DNA from: Chitinophagaceae bacterium
GTDB taxonomy: Bacteria > Bacteroidota > Bacteroidia > Chitinophagales > REEL01
Assembly: GCA_007695095.1 (NCBI GenBank)
Contig: REEL01000072.1
Location: 1 to 39,398, forward strand
DNA length: 39,398 bases
Reading direction: 5' to 3'
Positions 16,603 to 24,787 of the stretch are shown in pieces. The translations under genes and the position numbers were made by a program. The stretch's first letter is position 1. Each line of letters begins with the position of its first letter. The notes beneath the pieces are model-generated. The model saw only the letters and a list, made by a program, of their open reading frames with translations, searched no databases and was not told the DNA's origin.

Positions 16603-16893
16603 TTAGAAGAAACTCACTTCGTAAATTGAAGCAACCGGTATAAACGTATCTCTTTTTAAGAGTACAAAACCTTCAGTAAGTCCCCAGACAGTTGTTTCAA
16701 CATATCTGTTTCCCTCTGTCGTTTTAAAGAAAATTTTCACTTTCCCTTTGCGTGTATTGCCTAAAATTAGTGCTTTGTATAAATCCTTATATCTGGATTG
16801 GCGGTCTTCAATTTTATCGATAACGTCAGTAGTGAAAAATCGATAATTTTTAATATCTTCTCTGTCGATTACAAATGTGTCTGCATTTATCAT
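16603..16893 (-). CDS. Small conserved-looking protein of unknown function
   Basis: 96 residues, soluble. The N-terminal half is charged and helical (DIKNYRFFTTDVIDKIEDRQ), the C-terminal half beta-rich (KVKIFFKTTEGNRYVETTVW, GFVLLKRDTFIPVASIYEV). The TTVW...LKR...IP pattern resembles a small family frequent in Bacteroidota, recalled but not named. It ends 5 bases past the deacetylase stop on the opposite strand. Confidence 0.6.
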   Translation of the reverse strand: MINADTFVIDREDIKNYRFFTTDVIDKIEDRQSRYKDLYKALILGNTRKGKVKIFFKTTEGNRYVETTVWGLTEGFVLLKRDTFIPVASIYEVSFF

Positions 16894-16958
16894 GTATATT
16901 ATTTTAAAACCTGAATGGCTTTTTATACTGATAAAGGCAATCGAATGTTACGTTTCTG

Positions 16959-17192
16959 TTAGAATTTTTCTGAAAGAACTCTTATTAAGACAAGGTAAAC
17001 ACTTCCCAGAACAAAAGTCATGAGTATAGAGTATACTAAAGATGTTTCAACTATATAAGGCAGTGCAAAAGGCACCCCAATGAGCAAACCTATTATAAAG
17101 TGCGTGACGCCAAACATAAGTCCGAAAAGCAAAAACAGCTTAACATAAAATAGTATCGCACTCTTAACATCAAATTTCATAGAGAAGTACAT
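16959..17192 (-). CDS. Small two-helix membrane protein
   Basis: 77 residues with two hydrophobic segments (about 12-36 and 44-70) and a short polar tail (RVLSEKF). No family is recognised. It lies 61 bases after the MgtE stop on the same strand and may share its transcript. A shorter start (MKFDVKS) is possible. Confidence 0.55.
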   Translation of the reverse strand: MYFSMKFDVKSAILFYVKLFLLFGLMFGVTHFIIGLLIGVPFALPYIVETSLVYSILMTFVLGSVYLVLIRVLSEKF

Positions 17193-17253
17193 ATAATGTT
17201 TTCCTATAAAGATATGAATTAAATTCCAAATTTTTTGAAATTTTTTGAAAATT

Positions 17254-18639
17254 TTAAAATAGAAAGTAAGTAGTTACAGAAAAATAAATCAAAAATCCGG
17301 TAATATCTACAAAAGTAGTAATGGCGGGGCTTGCTACTACAGCCGGGTCAAATTTAAAATACTTGGCAGTCAATGGCAACAAAGCACCTATAGATGTAGA
17401 ACTAACTACCTGCAGAGCTATTGCCAGGGATATTACTAAAGCCACTTTTGTAAGTGATAATCCCATAGGTAATTCAGTACCGTAAGATAAAAACACTACT
17501 TTTAGAAAGGCTAAAATTCCTAAAATAAAAGACATTACAAAACCTATACGAAACTCTTTCCAGACAACTTTTAACCAATCTACCATTCTTATTTCACCTA
17601 TAGCTAATGCTCTGATAATAACTGTAGCAGCCTGACTGCCGCAATTACCACCGGCATCTGCAAGCATAGGTGCATATAATGCTAATATAACCAGACTGTC
17701 TAAAATATCTTCATATTGATGTATTACAAAAGCTGAAAGAATCCCCAGTATGGCCAGTGAAATCAGCCAAACAGAACGATTTTTAACATGTTGAAAAACT
17801 GAATTTCTGAGATAGGTATAATTTTCGTGAGCACCGGAAATACCCATAAATTTTTCCATATCTTCCGTTTGCTCCTGACGTAAAATATCAATTGCATCAT
17901 CGTGGGTAACGATACCTAAAATCTGATGTCTTGAATTAACAATCGGGATAGCAATCAAATCGTAGGTTTCAATTTTCTTAGCAACTGTCTCCTGATCGTC
18001 ATCTACATGTGCAAAAGAATACTCCTCAACAACCATTTCCTTTATTCCATCTTCCGGTTTAGCAAGTATCAGGTCTTTCAGGGAAATAAAACCCATAAGC
18101 TTCATATTATCATCCACAACATAGATATAGTAAATAGTTTCTTTAGAAGGAGCATCTTGCCGGATTTTATCCAAGGCACCTTCAACAGTCATATCAACAG
18201 TTATGGTTGCAAAATCAGAACTCATCACAGATCCGGCTGTACCATCCTTGTATGAGCTCAGGTGTAAAATATCTTCCCTAACCTGTTTGGTCAGAAATGG
18301 CAACAGTTTATTCTGTAATTCAACATTTAACTTCTTAAAAACATCTGCCCTGTCATCAGAAAGCATATTCGACAGTAGCTTTGAAAAATCACGGGGAGTC
18401 ATTAAATCAATAATGTCTTCCTGCAATCTTTCATTCAGATCTGAAAAAATATGAGCTTGAATTTTTGGTTCAAATTGTTGTAAAACAAAAAGAGATTCCT
18501 CTATAGGTAAGTCAGCCAAAAACAAAGCAACTTCAACAACAGGCATTTCATTCAACACCTCTATAAGGCCTGTTAAATCACCACTTTGATATAAATTATG
18601 TAAATTTTGTTTTAACGATTTTTCTAAAAAATCTGACAT
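17254..18639 (-). CDS. mgtE: Magnesium transporter MgtE
   Basis: 461 residues with full MgtE architecture. The cytoplasmic N domain is superhelical (LPIEESLFVLQQFEP ... MSDDRADVFKKL type repeats). Two CBS domains span about 130-255 (GTAGSVMSSDF, FISLKDLIL, VEEYSFAHVDDD, LGIVTHDDAIDIL). A linker helix and five membrane segments follow, with the pore signature LYAPMLADAGGNCGSQAATVIIRALA. The cytoplasmic domains sense Mg2+ and gate the channel in known members. It lies 22 bases after the DUF6150-like gene. Confidence 0.95.
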   Translation of the reverse strand: MSDFLEKSLKQNLHNLYQSGDLTGLIEVLNEMPVVEVALFLADLPIEESLFVLQQFEPKIQAHIFSDLNERLQEDIIDLMTPRDFSKLLSNMLSDDRADVFKKLNVELQNKLLPFLTKQVREDILHLSSYKDGTAGSVMSSDFATITVDMTVEGALDKIRQDAPSKETIYYIYVVDDNMKLMGFISLKDLILAKPEDGIKEMVVEEYSFAHVDDDQETVAKKIETYDLIAIPIVNSRHQILGIVTHDDAIDILRQEQTEDMEKFMGISGAHENYTYLRNSVFQHVKNRSVWLISLAILGILSAFVIHQYEDILDSLVILALYAPMLADAGGNCGSQAATVIIRALAIGEIRMVDWLKVVWKEFRIGFVMSFILGILAFLKVVFLSYGTELPMGLSLTKVALVISLAIALQVVSSTSIGALLPLTAKYFKFDPAVVASPAITTFVDITGFLIYFSVTTYFLF

Positions 18640-18661
18640 TAGGCAATCTTTTCATGTGAAA

Positions 18662-18997
18662 TTAATCGATACCTGCTGACTGCCAACCGGCTTCATTTAT
18701 GTCTTTAGTTACATAAATAATTAAGTCCGCACGACTTTTCGTCTTTGTCACAAAGATAACCCAATCTGCGTCAAATGCACTATCTGTATAGTACCAAATT
18801 CCGGGATGTTGATCAGATGCTTTTCTGTCGTTCGTTACATATACAATCAAGTCAGCTTCTGACTTCCATTGTGTAACATAAACAATTTTATGAGCTTCTC
18901 TTGGCCAATTAGTTCTAGAAATAACTATTGAAAAAATCTCAGATACAGGAATTACCAATAACAGCAATAAAATAGCAAAAAATTTCCTGATTTTCAT
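18662..18997 (-). CDS. Exported DUF6150-like repeat protein
   Basis: 111 residues. An N-terminal signal or anchor (MKIRKFFAILLLLLVIPV) is followed by about five short copies of a repeat around (A/D)xxIVYVTxxxxxAD, for example HKIVYVTQWKSEADLIVYVT and SRADLIIYVTKD, with one aromatic variant PGIWYYTDSAFDADWVIFVT. This resembles DUF6150 proteins, small beta-repeat proteins of unknown role. It is probably periplasmic. It is upstream of mgtE by 22 bases, so co-transcription is likely. Confidence 0.65.
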   Translation of the reverse strand: MKIRKFFAILLLLLVIPVSEIFSIVISRTNWPREAHKIVYVTQWKSEADLIVYVTNDRKASDQHPGIWYYTDSAFDADWVIFVTKTKSRADLIIYVTKDINEAGWQSAGID

Positions 18998-19204
18998 TTT
19001 ATTATTTTAAACTCTAAATAACAAATTCAATAAATTCGTATTCCTTTCTTTTTTAATTCCCGGGTTGATCTAAAAACAATATAACTAAAAGCACTTATAA
19101 TCAGCAAATTACTGATTTAGTAACGAAAAAGCAAACTTTTTAATTATAAAATTTAGCTGTAAAACCACAGTATATACAAATGAAATGAAAAAAACTTTAT
19201 TCTT
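18998..19204. other. Intergenic spacer, 207 bp
   Basis: AT-rich DNA between the DUF6150-like gene start and the stop of the TVP38-like gene, both on the minus strand. It should hold the mgtE-operon promoter, but no clear TAnnTTTG box or terminator hairpin was seen. Confidence 0.4.
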
Positions 19205-19927
19205 TTAGTTTCTTAAAATCTTTTTTATGACTATTATCATGCCAATTGTTGAAAAAATAACCAAAAAAACAGGCACTAATTCTAACCCATCCCTAAGACT
19301 TGGACTTCTTAAAAAAGCCCATATCTGCGTAGTTTGCATTCCCGCATAAAAAAATAAAAGTGTGCGTGGTAACATTCCTGCGATACTACCCAGCAAATAA
19401 CTCCTAAAAGGAGGATTTAAAGAAGCAAAGGCGACATTCATCATTGCAAAAGGTAAAACAGGAGAAAGTCTTCCAAAAATAATTACCGGTAATGCATTTT
19501 TTCTGATATTCTCTCTAAAGGGTTGTAATTCAGGTAGTTCAATTAGTCTTTTTGAGGATAATAAAGTATTGAGAAACCTACCGAAATACAACCCGGCTAT
19601 TGCAGCTAAAGTATATGCAATCAATAGACCGGGAAATGCCTCCCAACCTAAGTAATGGCCTGTTAAAATAGCCACTACCGTCGTTGGTATTAACGCAAAA
19701 GTCATTGTTAAAAAGCTGATGATAAAAAAGATAATATAGAATGAAATACTAATATCTTCAAACCAATGATTATTTGACTGTAACAAAAAAATGAAATTGG
19801 AAGACACTAAAATCGGAATAACAGCCAAAAAAAATAAGGCTATAAAAAACCCATACTGACCTCTGAAAACTTTATAGGCCGGTTTATTCTTTATTCTTTC
19901 AATATATTTCTGAAAGGGTAATTTCAA
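19205..19927 (-). CDS. TVP38/TMEM64 (DedA-like) membrane protein
   Basis: 240 residues starting at a TTG; no in-frame ATG lies between it and the upstream stop. About six hydrophobic segments carry the VTT/SNARE-associated core: TGHYLGWEAFPGLLIAYTLA, GLYFGRFL, and FGRLSPVLPFAMMNVAFAS with the conserved GR...P loop, then GSIAGMLPRTLLFFYAG. Relatives act in envelope homeostasis and lipid scrambling or transport. It follows a lipoprotein gene by 24 bases on the same strand. Confidence 0.85.
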   Translation of the reverse strand: MKLPFQKYIERIKNKPAYKVFRGQYGFFIALFFLAVIPILVSSNFIFLLQSNNHWFEDISISFYIIFFIISFLTMTFALIPTTVVAILTGHYLGWEAFPGLLIAYTLAAIAGLYFGRFLNTLLSSKRLIELPELQPFRENIRKNALPVIIFGRLSPVLPFAMMNVAFASLNPPFRSYLLGSIAGMLPRTLLFFYAGMQTTQIWAFLRSPSLRDGLELVPVFLVIFSTIGMIIVIKKILRN

Positions 19928-19951
19928 TACAGATATGTGTTTTGTAATAAA

Positions 19952-20506
19952 TTACCTAATGTGTAACTGATTATTCATAAAGTCAGACTGAGCTTCGTCA
20001 AACTCAAGCAACACTTCAAATTCTTTAACTTCCGTCTCATAAAGAATTTCAAATGCCTGTTCATAATCTGCTTCGGTTATATCACCGGTTTCCTCTTTTC
20101 TTAATATTTCTACAACCCTAACCAAATACTCATTAGCCATAAAAGCATAATAATCAACAACTTTTATTGCTTTAGCTCTAAAGTCATTATCTTCACTAAA
20201 CGGCTTAAGTTCATTTATATTTGAAAGGGATTCTTTTGCTGTGGATTTAATCTCCAGACGAATTTCGTCCATAACACCGGCACTATAACTTTGATTAAAA
20301 GCCTCGAGAAATTCAATGAATTTAGCTGAAACTGTATCAATATTTTTCACCATGAAGTCATTGTACTCCAAAGGTGTTTCCTTCTCATAAGTATATTGCT
20401 TTGAACTAAATACATCACAAGAAATCAAGAGCGCAATAAATATAAAAGTGTAAGGCAACTTATAAGAGATTAATTCTGATAAAAGTGTCATTTGCTTAGA
20501 TAGCAT
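19952..20506 (-). CDS. Helical lipoprotein of unknown function
   Basis: 184 residues. The hydrophobic N terminus ends in a lipobox (FIALLISC, Cys about residue 30), so lipid anchoring is expected; ATGs at codon 1 and codon 6 are both possible starts. The mature part is acidic and almost all helical (NIDTVSAKFIEFLEAFNQ, KAIKVVDYYAFMANEYL), like small surface-exposed helical-bundle lipoproteins. No function is assigned. It is upstream of and close to the TVP38-like gene. Confidence 0.6.
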   Translation of the reverse strand: MLSKQMTLLSELISYKLPYTFIFIALLISCDVFSSKQYTYEKETPLEYNDFMVKNIDTVSAKFIEFLEAFNQSYSAGVMDEIRLEIKSTAKESLSNINELKPFSEDNDFRAKAIKVVDYYAFMANEYLVRVVEILRKEETGDITEADYEQAFEILYETEVKEFEVLLEFDEAQSDFMNNQLHIR

Positions 20507-20616
20507 TTAAATAATTACTTTTTGTATTCCAAAAATAGTTAAAAGCTTGAAAGAAATTGCATTTTTAATTCTATTATAATGAATCCTCTTAAATCTTTTA
20601 AAAGGGAATAACTTAC

Positions 20617-21588
20617 TTATTTAATATTTAAACGACTAATTCCTGAATTTACTATTTCAGCGTAATGAGGCTTATCGCATGCATACTCATGAATAAAATC
20701 AGAAATTATTTCTCCGTCTTTAATGAAGAAAATACCGGGCATCTGAAATAAGTCTCCCTTTTCAGCGCCAATTCCGTGTTTAAAAATTGATCCTGAAAAA
20801 ATGCTTCTCAGTATTACTCTGTAACCTGCCAATTGCTTGAAAGTACCTCTTTTCAGCTTAAATAACTTATACAAAATACCTTCCGGGTCGCTTAATACAG
20901 GAGTATCCTCTAAACCGTATTTTGCTAAGACTTCATCTGCTTCATGCTCATCTTCTAACATATGCACTAATAAGACTCTCACACCTTTTTTTTCAAAAAA
21001 CTCTTTTTGCTCGCCTATATCCTTTAAGGTTTCCCTGCAAAAAGTACAACCGAAATGACGTAAAAAAATGACGAGAGTAGGCCATCTGTTACTCATCTCG
21101 TTCAAATCAATACCTTCGCTGGTTTCAAACATTTCCCATTTATACATACCTTTATTATACATTTCAATCAGCATCTCATCAAGCAAATAAGGCTGATTAA
21201 AAGCTCTTCTTATAATCATAAAGAAAGGTATTAACCAAACTAAATCATTAAAAATATTAATAATTCCAAATGTCCATGGTAACTGATGCGTAGAGGCTGC
21301 ATATAAAAAACCAATAGCACTTAGGAATTTACTTAAAAAACCAATAAAAACAATTGGCCAATGAGTGAAAGGTTTAGTAGAAGCTATTAAATAACCAATT
21401 CCAAAAACCACTGACAGCATCCCAATTGTTTGCCATAATTGAGGATATAAAGGCACATCCATAGAAGACAATGAAAACATTAAATTAGGAAAAAGAATCA
21501 CAATGACTCCCCAAATAATATTATAAACACCTGCAACAACTAAAACTGCTTTCATCCAGCCTTCTATACCTATTTTGGTTTTACTCAT
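20617..21588 (-). CDS. Membrane-anchored peroxiredoxin-like (SelL/PRXL2-type) protein
   Basis: 323 residues. The N-terminal half has four membrane segments (about 12-35, 48-66, 76-97, 103-125). From about residue 155 a thioredoxin-fold domain follows, with the redox motif FLRHFGCTFCRE (CxxC, about 177-186) and FEKKGVRVLLVHML, GLEDTPVLSDPEGILYKLF typical of AhpC/TSA-like SelL relatives. The CxxC would face the cytoplasm or periplasm depending on topology, which cannot be fixed here. Known relatives reduce peroxides or disulfides. It lies 16 bases after the SDR gene and is likely in one operon with it. Confidence 0.75.
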   Translation of the reverse strand: MSKTKIGIEGWMKAVLVVAGVYNIIWGVIVILFPNLMFSLSSMDVPLYPQLWQTIGMLSVVFGIGYLIASTKPFTHWPIVFIGFLSKFLSAIGFLYAASTHQLPWTFGIINIFNDLVWLIPFFMIIRRAFNQPYLLDEMLIEMYNKGMYKWEMFETSEGIDLNEMSNRWPTLVIFLRHFGCTFCRETLKDIGEQKEFFEKKGVRVLLVHMLEDEHEADEVLAKYGLEDTPVLSDPEGILYKLFKLKRGTFKQLAGYRVILRSIFSGSIFKHGIGAEKGDLFQMPGIFFIKDGEIISDFIHEYACDKPHYAEIVNSGISRLNIK

Positions 21589-21604
21589 TCTTCAATTAAT
21601 TATT

Positions 21605-22435
21605 TTAATATCTTAATTCTGTCAACTCTTCGCTAATCACCCAAAGCTTGTTCGTGTTATCCTGAGATAGTGCTGCTCTTGAAGGTCTTTTAGCTTTGCA
21701 CTTCACAAAGTATTTACCTGTCACATCAGTAACTTCATCTGAAAGTGAAAGATATATAGTTGTTTGAGCTCCTTTTTGTGCGTCTATCATAAAAAATGAT
21801 AATATTTTTTTCAAAAATGAATTTATATTTTCAAACAACCCAGTTGAAACAAAGCCGGGGTGCAAACTGTTCACTGTAATGCTTTTATTTTTTAACTTTT
21901 CACTAAGTTTATTGGTAAATAAAATATTACAAAGCTTTGAATGACCGTAAACCCGAAATGCATTATAACCTTTTGCATGATTAATATCTGTAGCATTAAA
22001 AGAAGCTGCTCTATGTGCTTCTGAAGCTACATTAACTATGCGACTACCGGCTGGCATAATGTCTATAAGCAAACCGGTTAATAGAAATGGTGCTAGATGA
22101 TTAACTGCTAACATTCTTTCATGACCTTCATTGCTTAATACTCTCTTGCTGTCCATTATCCCTGCATTATTCACCAGTAGATCCAAGGTTTTATGATTTT
22201 TAATATAATTTGCAGAAAATTCTCGTACAGATTGCAATGAGGCTAAATCACAGTACATCAAATCAATATTATTACCATTGTCGTTTTCATTCCAGTAAGT
22301 CAAACAATCCTCTGCCTTTTCCATGTTTCTGGCCGGTACGATTACCTGATAATCTTTATTTAAAAGAGCCTTAACCGTCTCTTTACCTATACCTGAAGTT
22401 GCACCTGTCACTATAGCTTTTTTTTGTGTTTGCAT
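21605..22435 (-). CDS. Short-chain dehydrogenase/reductase, retinol-dehydrogenase-like
   Basis: 276 residues with a classical SDR fold: cofactor motif TGATSGIG (10-17), NNAG (89-92), catalytic S138 and YGHSK (Y163, K167). The PARN after the second strand favours NADP(H). The C terminus (VTGKYFVKCKAKRPS) resembles the retinol-dehydrogenase-like group. The substrate is unknown. It is the first gene of a pair with the peroxiredoxin-like membrane protein. Confidence 0.85.
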   Translation of the reverse strand: MQTQKKAIVTGATSGIGKETVKALLNKDYQVIVPARNMEKAEDCLTYWNENDNGNNIDLMYCDLASLQSVREFSANYIKNHKTLDLLVNNAGIMDSKRVLSNEGHERMLAVNHLAPFLLTGLLIDIMPAGSRIVNVASEAHRAASFNATDINHAKGYNAFRVYGHSKLCNILFTNKLSEKLKNKSITVNSLHPGFVSTGLFENINSFLKKILSFFMIDAQKGAQTTIYLSLSDEVTDVTGKYFVKCKAKRPSRAALSQDNTNKLWVISEELTELRY

Positions 22436-22679
22436 AGAACTTAATAATTATAGTTAATAAAAGCTTTTAGATTAAACGTGTTAATTAAAACAGTTTACCT
22501 TAGTTATACATTTCAAACGCATAAAGGTTTAGCTATCTCCTCCTCTTTTTATTCAAAAAATAGAATTCGCAAAAATGAGAAAAGTTGAATTTAAACAAAA
22601 AATTTATACCTATAAATTTAAAAACCATCTGAGACGGTTTCCTAAAAAAATCATTAAGTTTGCCCGAATTAATGTGTTT

Positions 22680-23138
22680 ATGATAAAAATTTATACCGAC
22701 GGCTCATCAAAAGGAAATCCCGGTCCGGGAGGCTATGGGGTAGTTATGCTCTATAAAGATAAAGAAAGAATTATTTCACAGGGCTATCGAAAAACTACAA
22801 ACAACCGCATGGAGCTTTTGGCCGTAATTACCGGTTTAGAAGCAATTAAAACTGAAGGTTGGGATGTAACAATCTATTCAGATTCCAAATATGTAATAGA
22901 TGCAGTTGAAAAAAAGTGGGTTTTTGGCTGGGCAAAAAAAGGATTTGTAAAAAAGAAGAATAAAGATTTATGGACGCGTTTTTTAAAAATTTATGCAAAA
23001 CACAATGTGAAATTCATCTGGGTAAAAGGACATAGCAACAACTACTATAATGAACGCTGCGATAAACTCGCTGTTGAAGCAGCAGAATCTGATAATTTAT
23101 TGATAGACACCTACTATGAAAGCAATGAATCAGTCTAA
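22680..23138 (+). CDS. rnhA: Ribonuclease HI
   Basis: The start at 22680 (MIKIYTDGSSKGNPGPGG) gives 152 residues, the normal length. Catalytic residues are present: D7 in YTDGSS, E in NNRMELLA, D in YSDSKYVID and D in NERCDKLA. The handle region GWAKKGFVKKKNKDLW is present. It degrades the RNA strand of RNA-DNA hybrids and removes primers and R-loops. A reading frame from 22575 would add a basic 35-residue N terminus with no known domain, so it is probably not translated. It is convergent with fbp, 10 bases between stops. Confidence 0.95.
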   Translation: MIKIYTDGSSKGNPGPGGYGVVMLYKDKERIISQGYRKTTNNRMELLAVITGLEAIKTEGWDVTIYSDSKYVIDAVEKKWVFGWAKKGFVKKKNKDLWTRFLKIYAKHNVKFIWVKGHSNNYYNERCDKLAVEAAESDNLLIDTYYESNESV

Positions 23139-23148
23139 ATTTTTAAAT

Positions 23149-24165
23149 TTAGCTCATCTCAAATTGATGAAGATACTTCAAGGCTTTATTCACCATATTC
23201 TTTGAGCCGGTAAATATAGGCGTTCGTTCATGTAACTTCTTTGGCTCAATTTCCATAATTCGACCACTTCCACTATCTGCTATACCACCTGCCTGTTCCA
23301 CTATAAAAGCGATAGGATTACATTCATATAACAACCTCAACTTTCCGGAGGGTTGACTTTTTGTAGCCGGATAAATAAAAATACCACCCTGAATTAAATT
23401 TCTATGAATATCTGCTACCATAGAACCAATATATCTTAAAGAACAGGGCTTTTCTTGTTTTTGACAATCGTCAATAAATTGCTTAACACCTTCGGAAAAA
23501 GAATGATAGTAACCCTGATTGATCGAATAAACACTGGCCTCTTCTGGTATCTGCAATGAAGGATGAGAAAGACAAAACTCCCCAATAGACGGATCTAAGG
23601 TAAAACCGTTAACACCTTTCCCTGTCGTAAAAACAAGCATGGTCGATGAACCATAAATTATATATCCTGCGGCGACTTGCTCAGTGCCTTTCTGCAAAAA
23701 ATCTTCAACTTCACACTTCTTTCCGGAAGATTTTCTCCTGTAGATTGAAAAAATAGTGCCTATAGAAACATTTACATCTATATTGCTGGAGCCATCTAAA
23801 GGGTCAATGGTTACTATATATTTGGCGTGCTGACTCTGCTCATTTTCTAATGAAACAAAATCTTCATTCTCTTCCGATGCAATTCCGGCACACTGGCCAC
23901 CACTGGCTAAAGAAGATATAAATTGTTCATTGGCAAACACATCTAACTTTTTAACCAACTCACCCTGTACATTTTGTAAACCAACATTACCGAGTATATC
24001 TACTAACCCGGCTTTATTTACTTCTCTGTTAACAATTTTAGCTGCAATTCCTATGTCGGTTAATAAAGAAGTTAACTCACCCGTAGCATAGGTAAAATCT
24101 TTTTGTCTCTGAAAAATAAATTCATTTAGAGTTATAACCTCACGGCCGTAAATATGGTCAGTCAT
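23149..24165 (-). CDS. fbp: Fructose-1,6-bisphosphatase class I
   Basis: 338 residues, normal length. The N terminus has [10 protein letters not shown]; metal/phosphate motifs are [25 protein letters not shown] and the substrate loop [25 protein letters not shown]; the C terminus has [21 protein letters not shown]. It hydrolyses fructose-1,6-bisphosphate to fructose-6-phosphate, the committed step of gluconeogenesis. It is divergent from a GNAT gene with 115 bases between starts. Confidence 0.97.
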   Translation of the reverse strand: MTDHIYGREVITLNEFIFQRQKDFTYATGELTSLLTDIGIAAKIVNREVNKAGLVDILGNVGLQNVQGELVKKLDVFANEQFISSLASGGQCAGIASEENEDFVSLENEQSQHAKYIVTIDPLDGSSNIDVNVSIGTIFSIYRRKSSGKKCEVEDFLQKGTEQVAAGYIIYGSSTMLVFTTGKGVNGFTLDPSIGEFCLSHPSLQIPEEASVYSINQGYYHSFSEGVKQFIDDCQKQEKPCSLRYIGSMVADIHRNLIQGGIFIYPATKSQPSGKLRLLYECNPIAFIVEQAGGIADSGSGRIMEIEPKKLHERTPIFTGSKNMVNKALKYLHQFEMS

Positions 24166-24280
24166 ATTATTTATTGGTTTAATTCCTTCTTTTTAAATCG
24201 AATCAAAAATAAGAAAAGCCTTCAAAATAGTATACTTTTCTGCATTATACCCTTAAATTTAAAACATAAAAAAGTAAAAA

Positions 24281-24748
24281 ATGAAAATTACCACTAGAAA
24301 GGCAGAAAAAGAGGATGTTAAGGGTATCTATAAGCTGATAGAAGAGTTAGCAAAATATGAGAAAGCAGCTCATGAAGTCAAAGTTACAGAAGAAATTCTG
24401 AGAAAAGACGGTTTTGAAACCTTCCCTCCTCTTTTCAGAGTTTTATTAGCTGAAAATGAGGAAAAAGAAATCTTGGGTATGGCTTTTTATTATACAGCCT
24501 ACTCAACCTGGAAAGGTAAAATCATTTATTTAGATGATTTGGTGGTAAACAGTACTTACAGAAGATCAGGAATCGGTAAGAAACTACTGGATGAGTTAAA
24601 GCTAATTGCTAAAAAAGACAATTGCAATCAAATTCGCTTTCATGTTTTGGATTGGAATCAGCCGGCTATTTCATTTTATGAAAAGGAAAAGGTAATGCTT
24701 GACCCGGAGTGGATCACCTGCAAAATCGAGGATATTCAACTGCAATAG
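24281..24748 (+). CDS. GNAT acetyltransferase, diamine N-acetyltransferase-like
   Basis: 155 residues of GNAT fold. The acetyl-CoA loop is RRSGIGKKLL (about 107-116). The family-specific stretch FYYTAYSTWKGKIIYLDDL and RFHVLDWNQPAISFYEK closely follow spermidine/spermine (SSAT-like) acetyltransferases, so a polyamine or related amine is the likely acceptor; this is inference from family resemblance. It precedes aspartate kinase by 39 bases. Confidence 0.85.
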   Translation: MKITTRKAEKEDVKGIYKLIEELAKYEKAAHEVKVTEEILRKDGFETFPPLFRVLLAENEEKEILGMAFYYTAYSTWKGKIIYLDDLVVNSTYRRSGIGKKLLDELKLIAKKDNCNQIRFHVLDWNQPAISFYEKEKVMLDPEWITCKIEDIQLQ

Positions 24749-24763
24749 ATGCTAAACATTTAG

Positions 24764-24771
24764 TATTTTTG
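24764..24771 (+). promoter_or_regulatory. -7 box upstream of aspartate kinase
   Basis: TATTTTTG fits TAnnTTTG and lies 16 bases before the ATG at 24788, so a transcript from here would have a leader of about ten bases. The extended 14-mer TATTTTTGCCGTTC is identical to that before tRNA-Arg. No good -33 TTTG is seen. Confidence 0.4.
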
Positions 24772-24787
24772 CCGTTCAAATAAAAAT

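Noticed and set aside
22575-22679. A basic 35-residue N-terminal extension of ribonuclease HI
   Set aside because: The family starts at MIKIYTDGSS, and the extension does not resemble the hybrid-binding domain of some RNases H.
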